A stretch of DNA of 64,000 bases from Diaporthe sp. PMI_573 (Eukaryota; Ascomycota; Sordariomycetes; Diaporthales; Diaporthaceae), in NCBI GenBank assembly GCA_021399435.1, contig JAJTUP010000012.1, forward strand, positions 434,001-498,000, written 5' to 3'. Below are positions 1 to 10,854 of this stretch, in pieces (the first letter of the stretch is position 1; every line of letters begins with the position of its first letter). Under the pieces are notes generated by a model, which had not been told where the DNA came from, did no database searches, and saw nothing but the letters and a program-made list of their open reading frames with translations. A program made the translations under genes and the position numbers.

Positions 1-1820
1 ACGAAACAACGAGCCTTGTTAATACGGGGCGATGGACAGACTAACAGCCGATTCCAACAGCATGGCATGGCATGGCATCGAGAGATGGTTAGGCTGACTG
101 AGTGACGGCCGACTGACGACCGACTGACGACCGACTCGGCTGACCGACTGGCCGCTCTGGTTCCACTCGTAAGCGACTACGGACGTGACAGCGTGCGTCC
201 AACTCTCGGGACTTGATGCTCGGGGCGTGCACACAAGCGACAACTCTGGAGCCGGGCCCTGTCGTGGGCGCAGATCCTGGTAAGAAAAAAAGGCCGAGCT
301 GAGGGCTGATGCACAGGACGGGATATTGGCGAGTTGGAATTTTTTTTGGTAAAACAGCCCTTGGGGGCACACGAGCGCCGAGGCGTTGTTCTCCTTTGTA
401 TCGCATCTGCCCCGCTCTCTCCCCAGCAACCAATCCAGCACCCGAGATGGGAAGGGGCCTCGTGGGCTACTTCTTCGACCTTGAGGCCCGCTCGAGTGCG
501 CGGGCTGGTGTTGGAAAGGACAGCTATGGGCACTTTTTGTTTTCTACTGCGCCAAGCCGCGGACAGGCAAGTGCTGTCAAAGGCCAAGCCACCAACGGTC
601 AGAACGTCCAAACATTATGCCATCAAGATCACGCCACACAGCGCAGGCGTTCCTTGTCGGCTCCTACTTCTACGGCTCTATTCCCACATCATCCCCGCTC
701 GTCTCCTTGTGTGCAGGAGTGACCGCGGGCGCTCTTGAGGATATTACGCCTCGCTCGGTTGTGTCTCGTGTATGGGCGGCCGTGCCTCGTCTGTGGACCC
801 CAAGGATTCACGTATGTAAGCTTTCTCAGCGGACATAATCAACCAGCTTGTCTTGGGTAAGCCGGCCAGGCACAGATTCCGCTGGGCCGCAGCAGCTCTC
901 AGGCAACTCAGATCCAGCAGCCCTGCAGGATTAGATCGCGTCCGGAAGGGGTCTAAGTCTGGTGAGGTGAGACCTCTGCCTACCTGACCGACCCGAGCCA
1001 CGAGCTGTCGCCCGTTCCGCGCTGCACTGTATCTCGTCGTACCGCTAGCCCTTCATGTACCGAGGCTACCTGGATGTCAAAGGTCCATCCTACCCGCCCT
1101 TTGGGACACGACTTGGGAAGGCGCAGGGCATTCAGAGGTGGATTGTGGGTGGCGCTCCTGGCTGGATGCTTCCATGGCGGCTACAACGTGTTGGACTCGT
1201 GTGACCTGGAGACGCCGGTACTTTGCGCGTCGCTGCGAGGTACGGATGGACTCCAGGGCAGAGTAGTTTCGCCCTCCCGTGATATTGTACCCGCCCGCTG
1301 CAGCGGCCTTCCTAGTGTCTCCTGGGAGCCCCGTCCAGGTCGACGACGCCACAGGCGAGCTCGTCGGTTGTCATCCAAGATGCGCAGCCGCAGGGTCCCA
1401 GCAAGTCGTACAGAAATGTAACGAGTCGTGTGTACCATCATCCATCAGCCCGTGGAGCACGGAAAGGGCGAGCCACCAAACCTGAGGCTAGACGAGTAGT
1501 CAGTAAATGGATGAGGAAAGAACAACAGTCAGGTCCCAAGATGGGGGCCGCAGCAAAAAAAAAAGGTCAGCGCCGTCAGTTATAAAACCGAGGGTCGTGG
1601 CTCGTTGATCGGCGTGCCTGTCCGTTTGCCCATAATTACATGTCAGTCGAAACCTGAGAAAAAGGCCATCGTACCATATTGTCATCAGATTCCTAGAACC
1701 TATGGTCAGATCAACGACACATCACGGCCCTCTTTGACCTTCTTTGTTGCAGTAGAAACAATAGAAAGACTTGCGTTACCGCTCACCTACAACCACCCAC
1801 CTATAAACACAACCTAAACA
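1..1820. other. Gene-free left flank and promoter of the methyltransferase gene
   Basis: I see no supportable gene. The open frames here are short, overlap on both strands, have no recognisable domain, and lack the coding periodicity seen downstream. The left edge holds short tandem repeats: three CATGG units at 61-78 and an 11-bp unit (CCGACTGACGA) repeated about 2.5 times at 109-136. A TATA-like TTATAAAA lies at about 1579-1586, roughly 240 bp before the next start codon, and could be the core promoter of the methyltransferase gene at 1821. Confidence 0.6.
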
Positions 1821-2735
1821 ATGGCACCTCAGAACATCTACGACAACCCTGTTTTTTTCGAACTCTACTCCGAGTACCCTCGTGCTAAGGAAGGAGAGAA
1901 AGGAGCTTCAGAATGGCCCGAGCTCCTGCAGATGCTACCTCATGACCTCAACGGCAAGAGGGTGCTGGACCTCGCGTGCGGCGAGGGCTGGTTCGCACGG
2001 TGGTGCGTGTCGCGGGGCGCCAAGTCAGTCGATGCCTGCGACATTAGCATCAACATGCTCCGCAAGGCCGAGGGCCTCACCAAGGGGCCCAAGACCACGT
2101 CGACAACCATCACGCCCGCATTGGGCCTCGGCACATATGGCGGCGTCGGCGGGAGGGGTGTCGAGGACATCGAGGACGGGATCATAAGGTTCGCGCGCGT
2201 GGACCTCGAGACGCTGCAGCTGGCGGGCGAGACGTACGACCTGGTGTTCTGCGGGCTGGCCCTGCACTACGTCAAGAACCTGGGCAGCCTGATGCACCAG
2301 GTGCACTCGTCACTTGTGCCGGGCGGTGTGTTTGTTTACTCGATCGAGCATCCGTTCCTGACGGCACCCACGTGCCCCAAGTTCATCAAGACGCCGCCGA
2401 CCAACAGGCCCGGGGCCGAGTCCAACAACGGCGAGGTTGACCAGTGGACGGTCGACAGCTACTTCGCCGAGGGCGTGCGGTCGGTGGACTGGATCGTGGA
2501 CGGGGTGATCAAGCAGCACCGCACGCTGACATCGTACTTCGAGGCGATGCGCGAGGCCGGGTTCGAGGTCGAGAAGATGGACGAGTGGGGGGCGACCAAC
2601 CAGGCCGGGAGGAAGCACCCGGACTGGGTGGAGGGCGTGATCCCTCGTTTCTTGCTGGTCAAGGCGAGGAGAAAGGGCAGGCAGGCTCGGCCGTGGGGTG
2701 GGATTGCGAAGGTTTTTGGCTTCTCTTCACAGTAG
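1821..2735 (+). CDS. Class I SAM-dependent methyltransferase
   Basis: Intronless gene for a 304-aa protein. It has the class I methyltransferase fold signature: motif I (LDLACGEG) at residues 49-56, which binds S-adenosylmethionine, an acidic strand-2 end (VDACDIS) at about 70-76, and a motif II/post-II segment (YDLVFCGLALHYV) near residues 134-146, followed by a PGG-like turn (VPGGVFVYSIEHPF). It resembles the Methyltransf_11/25 group of small-molecule methyltransferases. A Gly/Thr-rich insertion of about 30 residues follows motif I and is unusual for the group. The start is in good context (AAACAATGG). The substrate cannot be deduced: no partner gene adjoins it, and homologues in bacteria and fungi are mostly uncharacterised. 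The C-terminus is basic (KARRKGRQ). Confidence 0.85.
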   Translation: MAPQNIYDNPVFFELYSEYPRAKEGEKGASEWPELLQMLPHDLNGKRVLDLACGEGWFARWCVSRGAKSVDACDISINMLRKAEGLTKGPKTTSTTITPALGLGTYGGVGGRGVEDIEDGIIRFARVDLETLQLAGETYDLVFCGLALHYVKNLGSLMHQVHSSLVPGGVFVYSIEHPFLTAPTCPKFIKTPPTNRPGAESNNGEVDQWTVDSYFAEGVRSVDWIVDGVIKQHRTLTSYFEAMREAGFEVEKMDEWGATNQAGRKHPDWVEGVIPRFLLVKARRKGRQARPWGGIAKVFGFSSQ

Positions 2736-4915
2736 GCGGGGAAGAGTCGGAGACCGGGACGGAGGAGGAGACGGAGATGGCTATTTGGGTTGTGTTGGGG
2801 GGCTGGTACTTCTGGCGCATGTAGATACGGTATTTACCTACCTAGTAGCTGGACTAGGTGGTTGCAAGTAAACATACTTTCGTTCCAAACTTCCTGTCGC
2901 TGCTGCCCTGCTAACACAACACCTGTCCGCGTTAGGCAGGGTTCTACCTCTTCCTCCTTCTACACCCTCCGTCCCGCCTCTGTCGCGCCTCTGTTGCCGC
3001 CTCTTTTCTCGCTTCTGCGCCTGCGTCTGTGTCCTGTGTCTCTGTCTGCCTTTGCCTTTGACTTTGCCATTGCAGTGCTTCTGCTCACGGGCATTCAATT
3101 CTCCCCGTCACCGTGGACAATGACACGCCGACGGTGGTGATGCAAGTCAGACAGCCTCGTTATATGGGGGTGTCAAATGACGGACAAGCTTTTTGGATGC
3201 TTGGCTCTCCGGTCCAGCCCTAGCAGATTGGATGGACCATGCAGGGACCAGGTGGTAAGGGAGTACCACTGCAGATGGCTACTACTACTGCTACTACAGT
3301 ATAGAACTATATTCCATACATTTTATGATGTACAGCAAGGCTCCTCAAGATGTGATGCATTGTATGCAGCCTGGTGGCACACCACACACCCACGGCGTGG
3401 TTCATGCCCGCATGTCCTACTGCAGACCCGTCTTCGTGCTATGGTACCGTGGCATTAGAAGGAGTGTGGCTGCTGCATGGGCAGACGGGCTGGCGGGCCA
3501 GACCACAGACAGTACTTTACAGCCTGACAACCTAGTCTACTGAATGGCTGGAGAGCTGGAGAGCCCGGCTTAACTGTAAAGGGCTGGAGGGGTGGGCAAG
3601 TGGGCTACCACTGGCTACCAGGCTAACTAACTACCTACCCCACACGTCTTGGTCCCGTCCTGCCGTCCCACTTGTCCGTGAAGCTCCGCCAGGACCTGGA
3701 GCGGGGGGAAGCCGAGTGAAGCCCGAGAAACGACCGCCAACCCCATGCCAACACGCCGCCGGTGTCAGACAGGCAGACCCCGAGGGGCCGACATCTTTCC
3801 TCATCGAGCAACAAGCCGCGACCGGTGACCAGTAGTACTACACGGTCGAAACCACCAAACCGACCAGGACGGGCCCAGACGAGGGCAGCACCATGCGGGG
3901 TCGGCGACTGTCGCCGGCCATGGCCATTCGTAGGCACCCTCCGTCGGGCTGCTGCAGCATCGAGTGAGACCGAGGCTGGCTTGGCCTTGTATCGTGCTGG
4001 CACCCCATTGCTCCGGCTGAACAGAGACATGCATTGCAGCCAGGCGGTGCGGCGTGTGGTTGAAGAGGAGGAGCTGTCAGGAGCTGGGCATCACAGACAG
4101 CTACGCACATCGTACCGACGAGCACAGAGAGAGACATGGGCCGGGTACGCAGTAGATCCACCAGCCAGAGCTCGAGTGGAGCGAGGCCCCGCCCCTACGT
4201 CTGGCAGAATGGCTTGACTGGCTTGACTGGGTATGGCAAATGGGACATGGCAATGGGGATGAATCCAGGCACACCCACGCGCGTTAATATCGGCGTTTGA
4301 TGTCACCACTACCTCAACGACCTGCCATGCTATCAAGCTCCAGACCAGCTCCCGCCACCCATCCATCAGGGTGCACCAGTGGTATCGTGTACCCGGCACC
4401 ACAACCTGGGCCCAGCTTCTGCGCAGGGATCCGGGTCAGATGGCCCTCTCCCAAGCTCATGCAGCTAACCTTGAAGGCACGGCTGCCGGATTATCTCTTA
4501 CACACGAGAACGTGTCGTGTGGAAGGAGGAGCGACAGGATACGTAAAGCAAAGCTGAGCTTCCAGTCTCGAGGAGTCCTCTTCCCCCCTTATATCGGTCC
4601 TAGATTGGGACATAAATACCTGGCCCTGCTCCTTCCCAGACCAGTTTCGGAGATCATCGTGTCGTAATCGGATCATATCTCTGACTTAACCTTGTCGTTG
4701 CCTTGTCTGGCCTGATCGTTAGTAAACCCGACCCAGCTCCGAGCTTCCCTCTCGCGTCCACGCAGACAGGAACCGTCCTTGCCGTCCTCCCAAGACTATA
4801 AGACCAGCTCGCCCGCCAAAGGCTCACCCTGTGTTGACGCTTTTCGCCAGCCTCGCCTATCCAATTCATCCTCCCTATTCCCTCTCAAATCAATTGAGCC
4901 TCACGAACCGCCAAA
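2736..4915. other. Gene-free intergenic region, 2.2 kb, ending in the formate dehydrogenase promoter
   Basis: No convincing gene. The longest plus-strand frame (3762-4217) is Arg/Ser/Pro-rich with no domain and looks like a by-product of GC-rich DNA. The stretch from about 4600 to 4915, with C/T-rich blocks and TATAAG at about 4798-4803, is the likely promoter and leader of the formate dehydrogenase gene. Confidence 0.55.
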
Positions 4916-7049
4916 ATGGTACTTACTTCTGCATCTCGTCCCCTAGCCCGCTCACTTGGTCCCATTGCTTCGCGCAGCAGAGGCCTGAGCTCTCTAGCTT
5001 CCGCCTCTGCCGTCTCCAGCTTGAGGAGTTCCTTCTCTCGATCTGGGGGCGTCACATCTCGACAGGCTGCCGCAAACTCGTCAGCCCTGCCAGGCTCAAT
5101 ATGCCGGAGCAAGCTGGGACCAACCATGTCGATTCGGTCGCTGACAGGTTTCCCTCGTGAAAAGGTCAAGGTGCTTATGGTCCTGTACGATGGTGGCAAG
5201 CACGCCGAGGAGGTAAGCCTACCCGATGTTTCCTCTTGTTAACCCAAAACTCTCCAATGCGCCGTCGACCGACAGCAGCTCTCGTTTCTACGGATCCGCG
5301 CGAGCACGCAGCGAATTGCCCTCCTCAGAGGCACTCCGATCCTCTCTCTCTCTTTCTCTCCTAGCACGCGAATTCCCGGGCTGGTCTAGACGGAGCGTGC
5401 TATGCTATGCGTTGCTACGCGATGCTACACACTACGAAAGACGGCCAGCTTTTCTGTGGCCCGGTAGATTGGTTACAGGATTGCGGGGTAGCGTTCATGG
5501 GACAGGGCAGGGGTTGGAGGGGGTGTTTGGACGATCTGTCGGATGCTCGATCCGATTGTCGACGCCCCGGGCAACCCTGCTGTTTCTGGCCAGTCGTGCA
5601 TTGTGCGAGGTGGACGACGTCTATCGCATGGACGAGCGGGTCGATCCCATACCTCTACGTCCGTTGCGGCGGGCGGCTAGGGAAGAGCTGTAGCACAAAA
5701 GAGACACTGCCACAGTTGGAGAAGTGCGGGGTGCTCGATTGGGGAAGCGGTTGCCGCGTCTCGGCGCGGCCTGGGGAAAATAGGTGCAGATCGCTAACAA
5801 TAATCCTCCGTTCCCAGGTCCCCGGTCTGCTTGGCACCACCCAGAACGAGCTAGGAATCCGGAAGTGGCTCGAGGACCAAGGTCACACTCTGATCACCAC
5901 CTCTGACAAGGAGGGTGAGAACTCAACCTTCGACAAGGAGCTTGTCGACGCCGAGATCATCATTACCACTCCGTGAGTCCCCCTTGCCCTTTTATAACCA
6001 CCACTCGGCCCTCGGCTCTCCAGTCGTCCAACCCTCTCAGTGATCCATCCCATTTTGGCTTGTCGGACTCAAAACTGATCCACAAACTCATAGCTTCCAC
6101 CCTGGCTACTTGACCGCCGAGCGTCTCGCTAAGGCGAAGAACCTGAAGCTCGCCGTCACTGCTGGTATCGGCTCCGACCATGTTGACCTGAACGCTGCCA
6201 ACACCACCAACGGTGGTGTTACTGTTGCCGAGGTCACGGGCTCCAACGTCGTGTCCGTCGCCGAGCATGTCGTCATGACCATCCTGCTTCTCGTCCGCAA
6301 CTTCGTTCCCGCCCACGAGCAGATCGAGCGCGGCGACTGGGATGTTGCCGAGGCCGCCAAGAACGAGTTCGACCTCGAGGGCAAGGTTGTTGGCACCGTT
6401 GCTGTTGGTCGCATTGGTGAGCGTGTGCTGCGCCGTCTCAAGCCGTTCGACTGCAAGGAGCTGCTCTACTACGACTACCAGCCCCTGAGCGCCGAGGTGG
6501 AGAAGGAGATTGGCTGCCGCCGCGTCGAGAACCTTGAGGAGATGCTGGCACAGTGTGACGTCGTCACCATCAACTGCCCACTGCACGAGAAGACTCGCGG
6601 CCTGTTCAACAAGGACCTCATCAGCAAGATGAAGCCAGGCTCGTGGCTCGTCAACACCGCCCGTGGAGCCATTGTCGTCAAGGAGGATGTCGCCGATGCC
6701 CTCAAGTCCGGCCAACTCCGTGGTTACGGTGGTGACGTCTGGTTCCCCCAGCCCGCGCCCAAGGACCACCCCCTGCGCTACGCCAAGAACCCCTTCGGCG
6801 GCGGCAATGCCATGGTTCCTCACATGTCCGGTACCTCGCTCGATGCCCAGAAGCGTTACGCCGACGGCACAAAGGCCATCCTGGAGTCCTACCTGACTGG
6901 CAAGTTCGACTACCGGCCCGAGGATCTCATTGTGACCAACGGCGACTACGCCACCAAGGCTGTAAGATTCTGCACTCACACCTTCCCACCCTCTGTGTGA
7001 CACTGATCGCTAACTATCTTCACAGTACGGCCAACGTGCTAAGAAATAA
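4916..7049 (+). CDS. fdh: NAD+-dependent formate dehydrogenase, with N-terminal targeting extension
   Basis: Oxidises formate to CO2 with NAD+. Four exons: 4916-5212, 5818-5972, 6094-6961 and 7026-7049, giving 447 aa. The D-2-hydroxyacid dehydrogenase fold is clear: the substrate-side GIGSDHVDL at about 175-183, the NAD-binding AVGRIG at 254-259 (the AxGxxG variant usual in formate dehydrogenases), the arginine segment NTARGA, and the catalytic-histidine segment [12 protein letters not shown]. Fungal enzymes are often about 360-375 aa; here exon 1 adds about 70 residues rich in Arg, Ser and Ala, a typical mitochondrial presequence. A second in-frame Met (M71, base 5126) begins the conserved domain and could give a cytosolic form. 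Intron 1 is 605 nt, very long for this genome, and ends with CGCTAAC and CCCAG. The protein ends in a short lysine-containing tail encoded by the 24-nt last exon. Confidence 0.95.
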
Positions 7050-7857
7050 ATTGTGTGACGCATGAGCTGCGAGTGATAATCGAATGAGCCATAAATTGGA
7101 TGGCAGTTTGGGAGGGGGGAGGGGGTATTTGTCTATATGTGCAGGACGTTTCCATGATTCCCATACCTCATAGCTTGATGCTAAATGAATGAACAAATGA
7201 ACAAGTCAAAATTAAAGTAAAGAATCGTACTGCTATGCCGCGAAACTTTTTTAAAGGGACGGGGAAGTCTATTAGTTGACTGCACCTGTCGTCGCCAGCC
7301 TCCTGAGCCTGATCATGTCAATCACATGCACTCACCACTGTGAAATATGCTTGAACACCGAAAGAAAGGAGGCAACAACTCCCCTGCGGTATATTCGACA
7401 TACTGGACTGGGTTGGGTCAGCTCAAACCCACCGCCCCGTTGACACAGCGAGTGTGTCCAGCCAGTGTCTGCGAATCGCTTTAACCCCGTCTCTCATGGC
7501 GGTAACGGACTAGATACTCGGCGGTGCTTTGGTGTCAAATATGCGACCAGTGGATGAGATCATGGTACTTGGAGTGAGGGAAACAGGCATACCCAACAGA
7601 CGAAAATGCTTCATCACTCCGGAGCATTTCACGATCGACCAAAGAACCCACGAAAGGAACGGCATTAAACATCGGCTCGTCTTTATTATAGTGCCAGAAT
7701 ATTACATACATCATATTTCCTGATGCCTTCTCTGCTGCTGCTCTCAAGACCCGGCGGGCCTGGATTTCTCTATGTGCACATTTCGCCTGCCGAAAACCAA
7801 CATCACAGCCCAGAGGTGAGACACCGGGAAGAAGCTTCTCTGCTTTCTTTTTTGTTT
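7050..7857. other. Convergent intergenic region between formate dehydrogenase and the amino-acid transporter
   Basis: Holds the 3' untranslated regions of both neighbours. The formate dehydrogenase stop overlaps an AATAAA hexamer at 7045-7050, though it lies too early to be sure it serves as a polyadenylation signal. I see no other gene. Confidence 0.6.
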
Positions 7858-9772
7858 TCAGCTCCGCCATCGCCTCCAGAACTTCCACCACGGCCCGGAC
7901 TCGTCCTCGTCGTAGTCGCGCGGCCGCTTGGCCGGGCCGCTCCCCCTGACGCGCAAGAGGTAGACGGGCACGCCTGCGGAGACGAAGCCGATGACCAGGA
8001 GGGTCTGGAGGGGCTCGGCGAAGACGGCGCGGCTGAGCAGGAACAGGCTGACGCAGCAGAAGATGATCGGGGTTGTGATCCAGGTGCGGTAGGGGCGCTC
8101 GAGGTCCGGCTCGCGCACGCGGAGGACGATGAGGGCGAGGACGGTCAGGAAGTAGAAGGAGTAGCCCGCGACGCCGTAGAAGGTCAGCAGGGTGTTGAAC
8201 TCGCCGACGACAACGTAGCCCGTCGTCAGGGCGCAGTTGAGCGCCAGCGCGTTGATGGGCGTGAAGAAGAGGCCCTTGTCCTCGTCGCCGACCAGCCGCG
8301 CCAGCCAGCCCGACAGCCAGCTGCGCGTCCGCACCGTCGACACGTGCTGGTTCTCGGGCGCGCTCGACCCCGCGCCGATGCGCCCGAAGAAGGCAGGGAT
8401 GTAGCCCTCCTTGCCCGCCGCGTAGACGAGGCGGCTGCTCGTGAACGTCGAGCTGTTGAGCGCCCCGAAGCACGACGCGCTGACGATCAGGGCCAGGAAG
8501 AGCGACCCGATGGGGCCGAACACCTTGGACCCGAAGAGCACGGCGATGGTGTTGGAGGAGTTGGTGGCCGCCAGGGGCAGCACCAGGAAGTACGAGATGT
8601 TGGCCAGCACGTACGAGAGGATGACCAAGGGCATGGCCGTGTGGATCACTCGTGGCAGGTCCCTGCTGGGGTTGCGGAATTCTCCCACGACGTAATTTGT
8701 CTGAGACAAGTGTCAGCGACGGGATACGAGACGGCTTGATCGATCAGTCGGGAGCACTCACGTTATCCCAGCCATCGTAGGCCCAGAGACCAGCATACAG
8801 AGCAACCGCCCACGCCGAAGTCTCCGTCTTGGTTCCCTCAAACCACTCGTGGTTCTTCCAGTCCAGATTCGGTGTCCCTGAGTAAGAATACCCAGTAGCT
8901 GCGACAACGACCCCCGTAATTGTAACGCCTAGCAATGCAATAAACTTCATGAACATGAGCAAATCATTTACCCTTGTCCCGAGCTTGGTCGAGACGCAGT
9001 TCAAAAATGTCACCAGGAAAAGCCCAGCCAAGCCCACTGATTTGTTGATCCAGGGGTTGATGTGCTCTGCTTCTGCGCCAATCGCAGCGCGGACAACGTA
9101 TTCCCCCATGATGATGGAGATGATGGCCGAGCTGCCAGGCTTCAGGACCAGCACAGCCGACCACATGAAGAGGAACCCGAATATCTCGCCAAATATCTTG
9201 GCCAGATACACCTGCGATCCTCCATTCAAGGGAATGGCGCCCCCCAGCTCTGCGTAGCTCGCTGCGCCAGTCCAAGCAAGTATCCCAGCTATTACCCAAA
9301 CAATGAGCGCTGCGCCTGGCGAGCCCACGTTGGCATTGACCTGGCTCGGCGACGAGAATATCCCAGATCCAATAATCAGGCCAACAATCAAGGACAGCCC
9401 ATTGAGATACGTCAGGGTCTTGTTTTTCTCGAGGGATCCTCCGCCCAGACCGCCATTCTGCGCCGGCGTGGCTGGGGCGCCGATGGGGGTGTAGCCAGCG
9501 CCGGTGGTCGAGGACAGCGGAAAGAGGTTTGCGGTGAAGTCGAAGCCCGAGGAAACGGAGAATGTGCGCCCGTGGCCCCCAGACCGGCCGTTGGCGGCCG
9601 GGTTGTCGGCGTCCAAGGGGTCATCCTGCTCGAGGGACAGCTTCCGCGACGAGGATATGCTGGGTCGTGAGTCGGTCTCTGCGGTTTCGAGCTGGTCAGA
9701 ACTCGCGAGCGACGCGAGTTCCAGCGAGTCGCGCGTGTGCCCTTGGAGGTTCGAGGAGTACAAGGGTGGCAT
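7858..9772 (-). CDS. APC-superfamily amino-acid transporter (LAT/methionine-permease type)
   Basis: A 617-aa polytopic membrane protein. Two exons on the minus strand: 9772-8762 and 8700-7858, with a 61-nt intron that is phase-consistent. The first 110 residues or so are hydrophilic and Ser-rich (cytosolic tail). The permease core starts at about residue 115 with TYLNGLSLIVGLIIGSGIF, the conserved helix-1 break of APC transporters, and continues with many hydrophobic helices. The helix-6 region has YAGLWAYDGWDN joined across the intron to TNYVVGEF, a hallmark of the L-type (LAT/SLC7-like) branch that also holds fungal MUP1-type permeases. The C-terminal tail is short and charged. Expected substrates are large neutral amino acids or methionine, but specificity cannot be read from sequence. 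It is divergent from the leucyl-tRNA synthetase gene across a 1.1-kb promoter. Confidence 0.92.
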
Positions 9773-10854
9773 CGTTCAGGAGGGTAGCAGATGGTGAGCC
9801 GAGCGCACCCGGCTGGTTGGGTGTATGTCGTGGCCCACCAGGTCCAATTCTTCCGCTACTGAGATATACCAACAACACCAAACATATTCGGAACAAAGAG
9901 GGGTCGTCGGGAATTCGTAGTCGCCCTCACGCTCTGCTGGGGCGTGGCCTGACCGGTCGTCTTTCGAGGTTGCGGTCGGCGTGCGCTTTCACGAGGTTGC
10001 GGACGGCACCCGTTCGAAGGAGGTCAGAGTGGTGCAGCGGGGGAGTGGTTGTATCTCGGCACAGAGGAGCAAGGTTAAGAGATGCCAAAGCCTCGTCGGT
10101 TCCAAAAAGGGCCGAGTGAGAGTGAGTCCGCTGGAAGTATTGCGAGATCTGAATCGGAGAGTTATGAGACAGATGACGGTTGCGGAAAGGAGACAGGCGG
10201 ACGGCAGGCAGTACCGGGTGGGCAAACAAGCACCAGGCCAAGAGCCACCGGGGCTGTCTGGCTGGGCCGGCTGGGCCTATCTGGCTCTGGCCTCGCCTGT
10301 CTGGGGCGCAACGCGCCCCGATTCTGCAGTGCTAGAACAGCCGAAAAAGCCAAGACGAGCTTCAGTGGTCCAGAAATGCCCCCGGGAAGGCCCGTGCCCG
10401 GACATTGGCCGTTTCGGCAGCTCCTGAGCTACGTATGTACTCCGTAGGGGGGGTCCAATGACCCCTGCATATGAGGTACTCATCGGGGCGGTACCTCGGC
10501 TTGTGATGGGAATTGAGTATACCTAGTCAAACCTGTTCCAGGAGGTCTTCAATATTATTGTACACATATGCACGAACAGAACATTACCTCAACTGCACTT
10601 GTTAACATTAGATCGAGTAAAATAGAGCGATCATCAGGGATGGCGCTCACGGCAAGATCGCCATCTGATGGGCGATGACAGGACCCTGAAATACCTCGCC
10701 ACTAAGTACCCGGTTCATAGCTTGGAGCTCGAATATTTTTTTGTAACTGCGCAAGACATCTGACGACATGGACTAATAAAGAAACAACACTCTCCCCTGC
10801 CGCGCAAACGAAGCACCTAGCTTCAACCTGCGATACGCAAAGAATGCCTCCACC
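9773..10854. other. Divergent promoter between the transporter and mitochondrial leucyl-tRNA synthetase
   Basis: No gene recognised. GC-rich on the transporter side, with GGCTGGGC-type repeats near 10258-10290, and AT-richer from 10500 to 10800 close to the synthetase start. Short open frames on both strands carry no domain. Confidence 0.5.

Noticed and set aside
5963..7003. 346-aa minus-strand ORF opposite formate dehydrogenase exon 3
   Set aside because: It mirrors a highly conserved coding exon. GC-ending codons on the real strand deplete stops on the other strand, and the translation (Val/Leu/Gly-rich) has no domain or splice context.
7723..8739. 338-aa plus-strand ORF opposite the amino-acid transporter
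   Set aside because: Antisense shadow: Glu/Asp/Arg/Gly low-complexity product over a clearly recognised permease exon.
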